Assembly (NCBI GenBank): GCA_030144725.1
Contig: JASKMD010000015.1
Location: 2,590,406 to 2,654,405 of the forward strand
From: Haematococcus lacustris
Taxonomy: Eukaryota > Chlorophyta > Chlorophyceae > Chlamydomonadales > Haematococcaceae
Reading direction: 5' to 3'
Length of the DNA: 64,000 nucleotides
The notes below the pieces were generated by a model. The model saw only the letters and a list, made by a program, of their open reading frames with translations, searched no databases and had not been told where the DNA came from. Of this stretch, positions 46,407 to 58,856 are shown one piece after another. A program made the translations under genes and the position numbers. Every line of letters begins with the position of its first letter. The first letter of the stretch is position 1.

Positions 46407-49400
46407 TCAAGCTTCCTCTGGGAGTTCCTGGTCCTCCAGGTCTGGCAGCGGGAAGCGCAGCACAGCGGCAATTCCGGACAACTGGTTCAGCTGCTCGCCG
46501 CTGACATGCATGGAGCTGAAGATGAGCGCCTCGCCACCACCATCCTTCACCGCGTCCACTAGCCCTGGGCAGGCAGGGGCCAGGTGCAGGTGATGAGGTA
46601 GATATAAGAGGGAGGTGTGCATGGGACCAAGGCTGGGGCCGACCGGTATGGGCAGGTGCAGGTCACAAATGATGCAAGGTGCTGGCAGGCAATGCAGAGC
46701 ACGGCATGAGCCTGCTATTTAAACTAATGCTCAGATGACACAGGCTAGATATCAGTGATAGCTTGCTCTAGCGATGCTGAGGGTGGCCAGGCACTGGAAT
46801 GTAAGCACGGGGATAGGTCAGGGATGGGAGGAGGGGTGTGGGACACTCACCCACGTAGCGCTTGCGCTTCTGTACGTTGTTGATACGGAACAACGAGTCA
46901 CTGATGAGGAGAGTCTGGATCGCCCCTGGTGCATAGAAGCGAACACATCATGCGTCAGCAGCAATGCAGACTTCTACAAGTAATGTTGAACTGGCGCAGC
47001 AGCAGCTGGCATTGCCAGTTGTGCAAGCTAATGTTGTATGACAGCCAGACCACTGTTGGGCAGGCGCAGGGAGATACAGAGCAACAACATTGGGTTCATC
47101 TAGGGTAGGATCTTTTTCTTCTTTCTCAGCATTGGAAGGGTTGCGTAGTGTGGAAACGCAGACATGGTTGGGTGGTGATTGGGCCCTGAACATGCGATCT
47201 GCTGGTTGCCCCATGTCTACATGGTGTGTCGATGGGTGGCACTGCACTGCTGCTGCCAAGACAGGCACAGCTCCAAGGGGGCCAATAGGACCAGGCTACA
47301 GCCAGCCCTGTGCCCATTCACCCCGTCAACCAGTAAGGGCAAGTGACTGAACTGACTAGCACCCAGGCATTGGGGAGCGGGGGTAGGTCTGGCTGACCAT
47401 TAGTGTGATGCCAGTGTGATGTACCATGAATGATTCAGCTGTTTTCACATCACCTGGAGTCTATGAGAGTCTACGAGACCGTGGGTTGCAGTGACCCTGA
47501 CAGGTGAGTGCCATGTCAGGAGATGCTCACCACCATACTTCTACCGTGATCACAAGGAAGCGAGCGAGCAGTCCTGGCACCGCAGCCATGCCGCCACCCC
47601 AGCTGTGAGCCCCTCTGCTCCCCAGCTGCGCGCTACCCCGCCCCTGTGCCCCCTAAGTGTGGGCCGCCCCGGCAATGCTGTTTGGCCCTGGCACCCACCC
47701 ATGTCATTGGCGGCGAAGACATGGCCAGGCCCATAGAATGCTCGAGCAGAGTCTGAGGAAAGCATGGCCATGAAGGCCTTGAGGGCTTCAACCTGCAGAG
47801 GGGGCAGCAACCTCAGGCATTGACACCCCCACAGCCTGGTTGTGGCTCGATGTACTTGACATGTAGCCGCATGCAAGGATGGTGTGCTGCATATGACGTA
47901 GTGTATGCCACTTTGTAGCACCATGCCGTTGCAGGAGGGAAGGCAAGTGCATGGGCATGCTCAGTGCTACACCCATTCCCATTTCTATGTAGCTGTCACC
48001 AATGTGAGGCTGATGGTCGGCTATGACGATGGCAAGGGTGGCTAGCTGCGGGCCAGCAATGGAATTTGAAAAGGACGGCCAGCTGCAAGCCTTCTGGTGA
48101 AGTGGCATGCTTTGTAGCAAGGTGCTGGCCCCCTGCTGGCCCTGCCATCACCAAGATCTCGGTCCATCAGGTCCCTAATGTCACACATGTCACTCATTTC
48201 ACTCATCTCACTCATCTCTCCCCTAGCGCCCCAGTTGTGTTCTCTACCTAGTGCCACCTCATCCCAAGCGTCCTACACACCTCTCGGGAGGCCATGGTGT
48301 TCTTCACCCGGCTGGCAATCAAGGGGTTCGCCAGCACCTCCTAAACGAGCCAGCAGGCCAGCAGCAGCAGCAGCAGCAGCAGCAGCCAGGGAAGGCTGAG
48401 CAGGAGGATGTGCCAATTGCACTGGAGGCGTCTGCTGTCAAGCCCAGCAGCGGCAGCAGCGTTAGCACTCACCCTAGCAGCTGTTGCTCCTGTCACATTG
48501 ACTGCCCCTGGCAGTACATGTGCTGTGGTAGCCCCACACCCACTGCTTTGCCCAGGCCGTGGTGACTTCTAGCACAGGCCGGGTGGATGTGAGCAAGGGC
48601 TAGAGCCTAGAGCTGAAGTGCATGACGCTCCGCTGCTGTTGTGCACGGGTGAGGATAACCCTGACCCTTGCCCTAACCCTTCACACACACTCGCCTGGGC
48701 CCCTCCCTCCCAGCTGGCAGGTGGCAGTGCCAGGCACACCGCCCTGACCTGGAGCCACTGACCTGCAAGGCGTGCTTGTATGCACTGGAGGCAGGCGCTA
48801 GCACCACCTTGTCCTTGTTTTCAATCAGCGGCCTGGCCACAGACAACAAGCGCCACAGGCAGCAGGGATAGGAGTGACCAAGGCGGCACAGCAGGGAGCA
48901 AGGGATAGAACAAAATTGAGCTACTGTGAGCAGCACACAAGCCATCTGCCACTCCACAATGCCTCACCAACCCAAGTCACCCAGGGCACAGACCCCTGCA
49001 CCATGTTGTAATGAAACAGCCATGATGCTTTTGCTGGCTTTGGGCACATGACTTCACAACGATCCACCCTAAACCAGGAGCTGAACAGGTCAGGTGCCGA
49101 CTGCACTCTCAGCTGCCAGGTGTCAGCCTTGTTATCAGGTACAAAGATCTCAAGAGAGCAGGTCAGGCACCTAAGATCGCGGCGTACTGCCTCCAGGTCC
49201 ATGTACTGCTTCAGGCTGTCCTTGGCAAAGCCCGGCCCTGCCAGCACCAGACACTTCACGACGCCAAAGTCGACGTGGCGCAGAATTGCCTGTAGCACAC
49301 TGCGGGGCAGGAGCAGAAGCGGCAATGGTGCAGGATGGGTAGGCAAGAGGCGGGCAAGCTGGTTTGGAACAGAAAGGGCGGATATGGCCACACACTTGGG

Positions 49401-52089
49401 ATCCTGCTTTAGTATGCATTTCGGCAGTGCTGGCAACGAAAGTACATGAGCGTGAACTGAGCTTGGCGATCCCCAAGTGCCTACCCACATTGCAGGGCAG
49501 CAGGTCTGGCACTACTTGTATGCAGATCAACAGCATCACTGATGGCCAGTACATAGCCAGCACAGGGGCAGCAAGTCATCAAGCACAGTAGCAGTGCAAG
49601 CAGCCAACCAGTAGAGGTACAGGCTGACTACATCTTCTGGGAGTGTGTCGGGCTGGCCGACCACCAGCCTGCCGACCTGCACTGGCGTTCGGGCTCTTTC
49701 CATGCATAGCACAGCGCAACTCTTACCTCTCCTGAAACTTGTTGTATGCCTTGTCATAGCCAGCGATGGCGGGGCCTCGCTTGCGGGGCAGGTTGGCCTC
49801 CAGTTTGGCCTGGGTCAGGGTTGTGGCGCCTCCCACCAGACAAACGTGAGCAAGGCCCTCCTGACATCACACAGCACACAGCGCTCGATGAAATGTGAGC
49901 CTTCAAGTATTAGATGTGTGAATTGCAGCAACGCCAACAGACCAAGGATGAAGATGTTGACGATGGTGACAGCACATGGGCGCCTCGCCAGCAGGGACAT
50001 CACACAGCAACACCCACTCAGCCAGGACACTCTGCAAAATACTCAGCACAGCATCCAGGGACACACTCAGCACAGTACCCAGCAGTGCCACGGAGCACAC
50101 CCTTTGGTCCAAGCCCTGTTGCTCGGCAAACAACACACGCCCCAAACTCCTGCTCATTTGTTACAGCAACACTGGTGTTGTCAAGCTGGGCTGCATGACA
50201 TAGAACATGCAAGGCTGTGCTGCACATCGGCACATGCCAGCTGATGATCCAGGTGACCATTTGTGCTGACCACAGCCTATGGCCGGCCCTGCATACCCTC
50301 ACTGTGCTCCACCTGGACCCAGGCCGCCCCACCCTGCTCCACCTACCACGCCCCATCCTTCCAAACCCACTCTCTCTCTCTCCATCCCTTTGTCAGTAAT
50401 TGCCTTACATCCAGGTTGCTTGCAATCAAGCCCCTGTCTAGAAGAAGAGGAAGAAAAAGACCATTCCACAAGGAAATGGTGAGCTCACGGCCTGCTGGCA
50501 CCACCTACCCTAAGCCTCCAGGTGTCACTAAGCGCTAGCTGCACTGTGAACCCCCCTTGCACCCTTGTGCCATGGGCTCTCGTAACCTGCCTCGTGCCTG
50601 CTCTTATGCGTTTCCAACATGGCAGCCAATGCAGCATCCGGCTCCCAGCCTCTGGCCCAGCCCGCCAGCCAGCCATCCCTCAATTACTCACCACCTGCAC
50701 ACCTCCTTTCCCCACCCACCCCTACCTTCCCCTCACCGTGATCAGCACGGCTGCTAGGTCTGCAGACTGCGCCGGGTTGGTGGCGCTGACCACGCGATCA
50801 ATGTCCACAGCGTCCCACTGGACCTTGAACAGGGTGAAGGCGCGCTGCTCCTCAAGCTCCAAGCTGTGGTATGCGCCCACCTGCACCCACAAGCCAGCCA
50901 GCCAGCCAGCCAGCCAGCAAAGGCCAGCCCCACAGCCTCCGCCCACAGTGCGTTGCAGCCTGCCTGCAAGGAGCTGCAGCCAGCCAGCCTCTTGGACTCA
51001 GTAGCCCCTCAACCCCTTTACGCAACATCATGTCATCATCATGGCCAGCCTCTCTTGTCACACCGCACCTTCACATGGTCATTCTCCTCTACGTTACGCC
51101 CTCTCACACGAATCACTCCGCCTGCATGTGCATTTACCACAAGTGTGAGGCACCGCATGCCAGACATGCATGGGACATGGCATAGCAAGCTACCAGGCTG
51201 TACAGCTCCTGGGCAGCTGTAAGCAGCTGGTGAAGCGGCTCTAATGCCGATGTACCCATGACTCAGCCAAACCGCTGCATTCTTGGCATGCTTATTGTAC
51301 TGCTGGCAGAGTGGCTTCGAGTGCAATGCTGCTGTTGCTGCCTTTGTCCATCCCCTCAGCCTGTTCCCATCCCCTTTACCTTCGGCGTCAAAATCAACGC
51401 CCTCCACTGCAATGGTCAATTTGATCTTCACACGTTCATTGTCTGTGCCTGTACCCAGGTCACGTGCCACCTGCATGTGCCAGGTGTCACACTGTCACTG
51501 CATGTGCATGTGCCATGCACACGGTCTTGATATGCAAGAACCATGCCCAACTCCACCGCAACCATCGCTGCCATGCCATCACTGTGGCAGCTGAGCTGCC
51601 CCCGAGGCCCCTCATCCCAGCTATCACCAAGCTTCCTCCTCCACCACTGCTGTGCGTCCCCTGTAGCTGCAATGCCACACCCACCTTGCGGAAGGTGGTG
51701 GCTGTCAAGCGGTCTCCCTCTCGAATCAAGTTGTAGGCATGCCACATGTCCTCAGCTGCAGAGCCAAGGAAGAGGAGGTAGCACCCAATCAGGGGTGCAG
51801 AGGACTGCCATGTGGACACGCTGGAGGTGCCACACTTCAAGTCTGTGGCTGGTCTCAAGACACCTATTCTGGAGATATGTGTGGATCTGCTTGACGCTCA
51901 TTGCATAGTCTGCTGGTAGTGAAAGGTGTGGGAGGTGTACCCAGTATCAGATTCCAGTGCAGCCATCCCCTGAGCTGTCTAGCAAGGTTGTTCCTAGTAA
52001 TTGATAGGCAGCTAGCACGCACCCTCCTCTGGTACCAGCTTCACATGTCCTTCTCCATCCTTGGTGAAGCTACGGTTCAGTAACTTCAT
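46407..52089 (-). CDS. PELO: Pelota/Dom34 ribosome-rescue factor
   Basis: An eRF1-like protein that, with Hbs1, splits stalled ribosomes in no-go and non-stop decay. About 12 exons follow the family order: [20 protein letters not shown] (from 52089), [20 protein letters not shown] (about 51758), [16 protein letters not shown] (about 51430), [13 protein letters not shown] (about 51110), [20 protein letters not shown] (about 50880), [20 protein letters not shown] then EANLPRKRG (about 49860-49728), [20 protein letters not shown] (about 49290), [20 protein letters not shown] (about 48830), [16 protein letters not shown] (about 48340), [20 protein letters not shown] (about 47790), [11 protein letters not shown] (about 46925) and a last exon with [20 protein letters not shown] and an acidic tail to TGA 46407. 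All three eRF1-type domains are covered, and as in other Pelota proteins there is no GGQ motif. Exon edges are estimates. Confidence 0.95.
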
Positions 52090-52198
52090 CACAGCAACGC
52101 GGCCTTGTCTGTCTTGTCTGTCTATCTGGCAGCTGGGCTGGTGTTCCAAGCTATCGTTCCCGAGATGCAGGAGTGTTGATGCTGTTGTAAGGCTGCTG

Positions 52199-52984
52199 TC
52201 AGGCCTTGCCCATGGCAAGGACAATAAACCAAGAGATGGCTGCTAGGCTGGCTGAAAGTGTCAGAATGATGACACCTAGGAGGAGATGTGCAGTAAGGCT
52301 TGGAGTACTTTGATTGGGCCTGGAGGTCCTGCTACGGCCTGTGAAGCTGCGCAGCTTCCTTCTGTCGGTGGTGTCAAATTGAGTGAACCTTTCCTTGTCG
52401 CCCATCACCTTCCTGGCATGTGCTGCCACGGTGCTCTTTGCATCTGCACAATACCAATTCACGTAGCTATGCTCAGCTACAGCTGAACCAAGCCACAGTC
52501 ACACGTAATAGTTGTCCCACATGGTCGCAACGGCACTATGGTTGGCACTAGTCACCCGGCATGTGGAGCCGATGCCGATGCCTATGGTGATGGAGAGGTG
52601 GCGGGTATGGCACCTTGCTCGATTGCTCGATTCCGACTTACCATTTCTGGCCGCCGCTCTGCTGGCTTCTACCATTGCGCTTCTGTCATAGCAGTCGGTG
52701 ATGACGATTTCATAGGGTCAATGGGGAAACCTGCATTGCGAGCAATCCATGCTCTCGCAACATAAACTAGCAGGTCAAATGTCTGCTTGCAAAGGGGATG
52801 TGTGAGGTTGCATAGAGCACTCAGGACTATGGTCCCACCTAGGTTCGGAAACAGTATCACCGGTCACTATGTAGGTCTGTCGTGCAGATATGTAGGGGCT
52901 TCCCAGGATAGGGATAGGCGTAACTGACGCCTGCAGGCGGCCGACGTAGACCGCGTGACGAAGGCAGTGACTAAGCCGGGCCAT
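52199..52984 (-). CDS. Small putative tail-anchored membrane protein, unknown family
   Basis: Probable exons: about 52984-52870 (MARLSHCLRHAVYVGRLQAS..., presequence-like), about 52795-52690 (TFDLLVYVARAWIARNAGFP) and about 52448-52199 (KSTVAAHARKVMGDKERFTQ ... then a hydrophobic segment IILTLSASLAAISWFIVLAM and GKA-stop). The basic, polar stretch followed by a single C-terminal membrane helix suggests a tail anchor. The stop lies only about 110 bp upstream of the Pelota start codon on the same strand, so the two could share a transcript. No family recognised; splice phases between the first exons were not settled. Confidence 0.42.
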
Positions 52985-54536
52985 TCCGGTCTAAGCCAAG
53001 GGCGGGACATCCTCGATGCGGGCCCCAACGCGAGCTTAGCAATGCCTTGGGAAGATTGCGTGTCAGGCAGCGACCTCACGGCTCAATGGTCGCCTCTTAT
53101 GTCCCTGTAATTGGGCGGGCTTCTGCCAGCGCGATTGCGCAAACACGCGCTGTATCTAGGTTCCATCCGCGCAGCTGAGATCAATCAGGTTAACAGCCTT
53201 TAGTTCGCGGACCGTCACCTCGCCTGGACTGTCGCCTGGACTGTCACCTCGCCTGCACCAAGTCGCTCACTTAGGGTGTACGTGCTTCACCGACTCATAC
53301 AGTACTTGGCCCAGAACCCTTGCCTTTTCTCCCAACCAGCGCCCATCCTGACCCTGCCCACACCCTCCTTGCAGAGGCTCATTGTCGCTTTGCTACCTGG
53401 GCTTGCCCTACCAGCCCCATTGTTTCCCTCATCACTTGGTCTGTCTTTTAACGCTGCCATCGCACCTTTTAGTCCCGGAAGCCTTGGTGAGGTCCCGGCA
53501 GTGGCGGCGGGTGCACTGAGGAGCATGTGGCCAGCTGCAACGCTGCTGCAGTGCATGGCAACTGAGCGCATCGAGGCACTTGCCTCTTGCTTGCCCTGCC
53601 AGCTAGCTGCCGCAGGACATGGCCCGGCAAGCGCATTTCCCAGCCGTTGCTGACCCTTCTCATCTTCAATGGCGGCGGTGGTGTTGGTGCCAGATGAGCT
53701 AGGCTGCCTTCCCAAGGCATCCCCCATGAGCAGCCCACTACAGCCCCCCCTTCATTGCCATTGTGTGACGGGTCTCAGTCAAGCTGTCCACATTGCTACT
53801 ATCAAAGCCAGTAGCCAGGTTCCATACCCAAGCCAACTCTTGTTTGTCAGCTCTCATCCCTGTCCCTCTATCAACCCCACCACCCCATCGCCTCCCTCCC
53901 ACCTTCCCACTCTCCCTCATCCTCCTTCCTCGAGGTCAGGAGGAGGCATGGGATGCCGTATGTGGGGGACCTCGCCCTCTGCACGACTTTTGTGTTCGAG
54001 GTCCATTTCTCAGGGCTGACCTGGGGCCACATGCAAGGCAATCCCAAAAGGTGTATGCGCTTGATGCAACACGTTGTGGGAGCACCCATGCTTTGCCCCT
54101 TGCTGTTCACCTTCATCGTGCAGGTGTGGCTGGTCACCCTGCACCAGTCATTTCCACCAGGGCGTGTGGTGTGCGGTATTGGTAGGTGTGTGGCTTCCTC
54201 CTTAGCCATGTGGCGTGGCCGGCGGGTGTGTTGGGCATGGTACCTGGCTGCGGTGACCACCCATGCGCTGCATCAGACCTACACTGGATGAGCTGTGCCA
54301 CCCTTGCCTTGACCATAGGCAAGAGGTTGTGCCTTTTGGCAAAGGGGGAGTTGAGGTCCCGGGTGTTGGACTGTGTATGAGCCTATGAGCGTTTTAGACC
54401 TCGAAGCCTTTGGTACATGGCCTGAAGCCCAGGTGGGTCATATCACTGAGCCGTGGGCCCGGTGCATTGCTTTGGCACCTACAAGGCAATCAAATCTTGC
54501 CATGCACACATAGTCGGTGATGTAGATGCAGCTACT
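52985..54536. other. Stretch with no recognised gene
   Basis: Two opposed frames overlap here (53276-53653 plus, 53287-53727 minus, 146 codons). The minus one looks slightly more protein-like, but neither has a domain. A short tandem CACCTCGCCTGGACTGTCGC-type repeat lies at 53217-53258. The sequence then leads to the left inverted-repeat arm. Confidence 0.4.
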
Positions 54537-55010
54537 CAGTTGTGACGGCGCATTGCGCTCAAACTTCATAGGGTCATGCAGGCCCACCTCCCGTTCCTCC
54601 TGCTCTTCCTACCAGCCTCCCTCTTGCTTCCTGCCCACTTCTTGCCCACCTCCTCCTCCTGTTTCCCAGTTCCTGCTCCTGCTGCCCGTCTCCTGCCTCA
54701 TGCCTTGTTCCTGCCTCCTGCCGTCCTTTCGCTCCTCCTGCCCACCTGTCGTGCACGTCGCCAGACCAGGTCGACACGCCTCTCCGAGCAGTTCATCGGT
54801 TACTACCGCGCGCCACATGGTCACGTTATCGCAGACAGCTGCATCCGTGATGTGGAGGCGTGGGAGCTGCATGCGTTCTCAGTTGCGGACCTAGTCATTG
54901 GGTTTCGGCACTGGCACTGGGCCTTGTCCCTTGGTGTATCTCACAGCATACAAGCTACATATAACAACACCAAATCATGTTTGCATCTGAATTCAAATAC
55001 TTGCCTTCCC

Positions 55011-55094
55011 CCGGTCTTAGCTCAGTTGGTAGAGCACGTGACTGTAGAAGTAGCAATCATCATGGGGTCGCTGGTTCGATTCCGGCAGACCGGA
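55011..55094 (+). tRNA. tRNA-Tyr (GTA) with short intron
   Basis: Acceptor stem CCGGTCT pairs with AGACCGG, followed by discriminator A. D-arm GCTC/GAGC, anticodon stem CGTGA/TCATG, anticodon GTA at 55044-55046, and T-arm GCTGG TTCGATT CCGGC all fold. An 11-base intron (about 55048-55058) follows position 37, as usual for nuclear tRNA-Tyr. It is an intact-looking gene with A-box and B-box promoters. Confidence 0.93.
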
Positions 55095-55157
55095 AGGTGT
55101 TGTTTTGCGGTTGCCACACCATGGCCATTTATACATGCCACATCAGCTTTGCGATGC

Positions 55158-55692
55158 GCGGGGCGGAGACCCGCGGCGTAACTAAAAAAATCCACCTAGC
55201 CGCCGGGAGTAAGGGAGGGGCTACCGCCTGGGGCACCAGGGGGACGTGCCACTGCGTGACTACGCGCATCTGCCTCAGTCTTGGCGGGCATGTATACCTC
55301 AGACATGGGCATGGGGCACGCCAAGCGGGTGAGCTGCTAGCGGGTTGGTAGCTTCCAAGAAACTACGAACGCTTGCAAATCCTCACCGAAGCACAGCAGT
55401 GACCGCACGTCGAGTTCCCCGGTGTGTTCTCAGCGCGGTTACTAATGCAATGTTGTCGCCTGATGTGCAAGTGTTGCACACTATCGATGGGCGAGGGGCG
55501 GAGTGAAAGAAAAGTTGGGGCGCACACTAATGCATCAGTAGGGAGACGAAGTTGTGTCTAAAGCCGCAAAGCGCAACCGTTGTTCAAGCTTTTCGATTAT
55601 GCTGGATGCGCCCATTGACCGGCGATGAGCACGCATTGCCATCCCGGCGGCTAGGTGGATTTTTTCAGTTACGCCGCGGGTCTCCGCCCCGC
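55158..55692. mobile_element. Segment bounded by 51-bp inverted repeats (possible small TIR/foldback element)
   Basis: 55158-55208 and 55642-55692 are inverted copies (start GCGGGGCGGAGACCCGCGGC) with one mismatch. There is no obvious target duplication and no transposase frame. The same unit occurs in the right arm at 62835-63379. Confidence 0.6.
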
Positions 55693-56336
55693 AACTTGGC
55701 TAAGGTGAGCCTGCTGCGCGCCCGCTGCAGTTGCATGGTGAGGCCCAACTCTGGTGCCTTGATTGGCACGGTGACCCCTGCCCGGGAGGTCGAACGCTTG
55801 CTTGTCTTCACAGGTCAGCGCCACCAGCCCCACACAGCCGGTGGGCAGGTCAGATGTCACGGTGGGGAGAGCCATCCCACTCCTGTCTACCTGTCCCTCA
55901 ATACTATGTGTGATGGCATGATATCACACCACTTGCAGCCCATGCAGCTATGGCTCATAGTGTTTCAGCAGATGGAGCATCATGGCTGGGGTTGTGCACA
56001 CCATGCACTAATCTGACCTTATGCTTGTGAGATGATACTCCAACATGTCCTTGCCACTGCCGCGGCATAGCTGCAAGGAATACTTGGCTGCCACCTGTGG
56101 CATCCAGCATTCCAGATGCCCCATGTTCAGGTGCCATCTGTAGCCCTTTGGATAAAGGGGGGTGGGCAACGTGCCTACTGCGATGGTTGTAGGGCAGCAG
56201 GGATCGCACCATCACACCATCCCCCACAACTGGCCAGCTGGGACCTCCATTCCTCACAATCATCCTTTCATTTGCACCCATGGTGACGGCCAAGCCAGGC
56301 AGCTACGCACCCACCTGCCTGACATTGGAGCTATAG

Positions 56337-56682
56337 CACTCCTACAATTTAGTCCCTGCGTTTGTCCCTGCGTTCTACCGACCTTGTCCGATCGGGCTGG
56401 AAATTTGATAGATGGCAGTTTTCAGAAAATAAAACATATTTTACAAGAAAAATATATTTAAAAAATCAAAAGCTGCTGCGCTGTGGCCAGCAACCTATCC
56501 CTGCACTCATCCCTGCACTCTAGCCACAGGGATACAGCGCAGCCGCCTTTGATTTTCTCAAAATAATTTTTCTGAAAAATATGTTTTGTTTTCTGCAAAC
56601 TACCATCTATCAAAATTACAGCCCGATCGGACAAGGTCGGTCAACACGCAGGGACGGACGCAGGGACTAAATTGTAGGAGTG
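56337..56682. mobile_element. Non-autonomous CACTA-like (EnSpm) element, 346 bp
   Basis: Ends CACTCCTACAATTTAGTCCC and the inverted counterpart at the right. It is flanked by AG/AG (56335-56336 and 56683-56684). The other arm of the large inverted repeat has the uninterrupted site CTATAGAGGACATG, which proves insertion and a 2-bp duplication. CACT ends with a 2-3-bp duplication are typical of EnSpm/CACTA transposons. The interior is a long imperfect palindrome, AT-rich with AAAATATxTTT motifs. Confidence 0.9.
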
Positions 56683-56747
56683 AGAGGACATGCTACCTGC
56701 TCATTTGGACTGATTTGGCCTGAACTTGATCTAGCCTAGCTTGGCCG

Positions 56748-57153
56748 TTGGGGGTAGTTGCCTTGTCTTGTCTCCCTTGTCTAGTTGGGCCTCCTAGTAG
56801 GCAGGTGGTGGGGACGCTAAGGACGCCGTCGGACTGTCGCGCCTGCGTGGTAGTCAATGGGTGCAAGTCCCCGTGGGCCCAAGGGGAGGCTGGAGTGCGT
56901 CAGGGCTGGCCTCTGTCCCCTTCCCTCTACCTCTTTGTGGCTTGGGCCTTGTCGTGTTGGCTGCATGCGCAACCTAGCCTGGGTGTTGTAGTGGCTGGCC
57001 AGCGCCGCGTGTGCATGCAGTTTGCCGATGACACAGAAGTTTTCATTCGCTCCTTGGCTGAGGCTGATGTGCAGCCCTTGTGCTTGTGCATGGCAGTTTT
57101 CAAGCAGGCCTCAGGTCAAGACATGAACACAGACAAGAGCACCCTCTTACACA
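56748..57153 (+). pseudogene. LINE (non-LTR retrotransposon) reverse transcriptase, 5' part
   Basis: Reads VVVNG, GVRQGWPLSPSLYLF, CMQFADDTEVFI and ASGQDMNTDKSTLL: the RT motifs around the catalytic FADD box of L1-type elements. It is truncated upstream; homology to the inverted-repeat arm ends at 56827, so the LINE proper probably begins there. It is interrupted at 57153 by the 4-kb CACTA-like element and resumes at 61150. Confidence 0.88.
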
Positions 57154-57299
57154 CACTCACGATAAACAAGGACCGGTCGCGATTGGACCGACCATAGCTC
57201 ATTGCAAACTAGAGTAGAAGGCCGTTCGAACGGTACACGTCTTACGTAACTCCGTGCATCCGTTGCGACGTAATTTGACCGCGATTTTCACAACCACGT

Positions 57300-57549
57300 A
57301 TCTGTACAGATACGCTAGGTTGCTATCTGTACAGATGGTCATTAGCTATATTTACAGATGCCTCCTTAGCTATCTGTACAGATGCGCCTTTTAGCTATCT
57401 GTACAGATGCCTCTGAGCTATCTGTACAGATGCCTCTTTGCTATCTGTACAGATGCTTCTTTGCTATCTGTGCAGATGCTTGCTTTGCTATCTGTACAGA
57501 CGCTTGTTTTGCTATCTGTACAGACGCTTGTTTGAGTATCTGTTCGGAC
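57300..57549. repeat. Left subterminal array of the 12-bp palindrome ATCTGTACAGAT (about 11 units)
   Basis: Units start at about 57300, 57325, 57348, 57372, 57397, 57420, 57443, 57466, 57490, 57514 and 57538, so spacing is 22-25 bp. Six are exact; the others differ at one to four bases (for example ATCTGTGCAGAT). Spacers are pyrimidine-rich and similar to each other (GCCTCTTTGCT type). Confidence 0.95.
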
Positions 57550-58856
57550 GCTTGTTACATATCTCCTTGTCCAAACACCCCGCAACACCTCGCTACACCC
57601 CCGCAAAACACATGTATTGACACCCAAACACCCCGCAACACCTCGCAACACCCCCGCAAAACACATGCATTGACACCCAAACATTCCGCAACACCCCCGC
57701 AAAACACATGTTTAACACCCAAACACCCCGCAACACCTCACTACGCTACTCCTATACACATGTCTTAGTCCACCATCACCCCGAGACACCTCCCTATGGG
57801 AATGCTAAGCATATGCATTAATGCATCAACGACTTGCAACACCTCCGCATGAGGTGACAAGGTGGCAACACCATACAACACCAACAATGACATCACCAAC
57901 AACAACACCAACAACACCACCACCACACCACACCATGGTGACAACACAAGAACACAACGACACACCACACCACAATGACAACACAACAACATCGCAACAA
58001 GACAAGCATATGCATTGATGCATCAACGACATGCAACACCTCTACATAAGGTGACAAGGTGCCAACAACACACAACAATAACAACATCAACAACACAATG
58101 ACACACCACACACACGACCACACACCACCACACACCACACAAGTGACAAGTGACAGGGTGCAAGTTCATAGCCTCATCTTTCGTGCTCCCGCTATCCTTC
58201 ACCCACCACACTACCATTGACGCCCACCTACCAAACCTACACCTATGCCATGTCGCACAACAAGCACGGGCTGGCAACCACTCAAGTGCTCCACCATCTA
58301 GCTATCGTCCCCTTTGGAGAGGGATGGGTAGGGTCATTGTGGTGTGTGGGCATGGCATGGCATGGGTGGGCTGGGTGGGCTGATACTACGGGATCCCACT
58401 CCAAGCTGCCCACTCCATGTTGCCCGCTCCGAGTTGCTACGCCAAGGGTAGGGTAGGGAGAGGGCTGCTACGCCAAGGGTAGGGTAGGGAGAGGGTTGCA
58501 CATCGTGCGTGCGTTGTGGGGCGGGGGGTGGGAAAGGGGGGAGGTAGGTGGGGTGGCAAACTTGGAGGTTGTGGGACAGGGATGGGAAAGGGGAAGGGGG
58601 GGGAAGGGGGGTAGGGGGAAGGGGGAAGGGGGAAGGGGGAAGGGGGGGGAAGGGGGGAGGGCTGACCATGGGACCTGCAGTAAACAAGGAGCAACTTTGC
58701 GGTTAGGCTGGGCATCGGACCACTCATGTGCAAGGGCTGGCCACTCACACTTTGCTAGCGCCACTTCTATACCTACCTGGCAGCGCCTCCATGGCTGCAG
58801 CTCCTGGCTGCTCCTGCGCTCCATGCGCCTGCTTCTTGTGGTAGGGTGATGGAGGA

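Larger units (their letters stand above)
54537..56827. repeat. Left arm of a large inverted repeat
   Basis: Matches the reverse complement of 62048-64000 with only scattered substitutions, one indel of about 10 bp near 55505, and the 346-bp transposon at 56337-56682 present only here. Base 54537 pairs with 64000, the last base of the window, so the homology may extend further beyond the window. The arm holds a tRNA-Tyr gene and a segment bordered by 51-bp inverted repeats. Confidence 0.93.

Noticed and set aside
54576..55181. 201-codon plus-strand ORF (and its mirror at 63356-63961)
   Set aside because: It runs through the tRNA-Tyr gene and has a CT-rich, low-complexity first half; no domain. 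Likely accidental.
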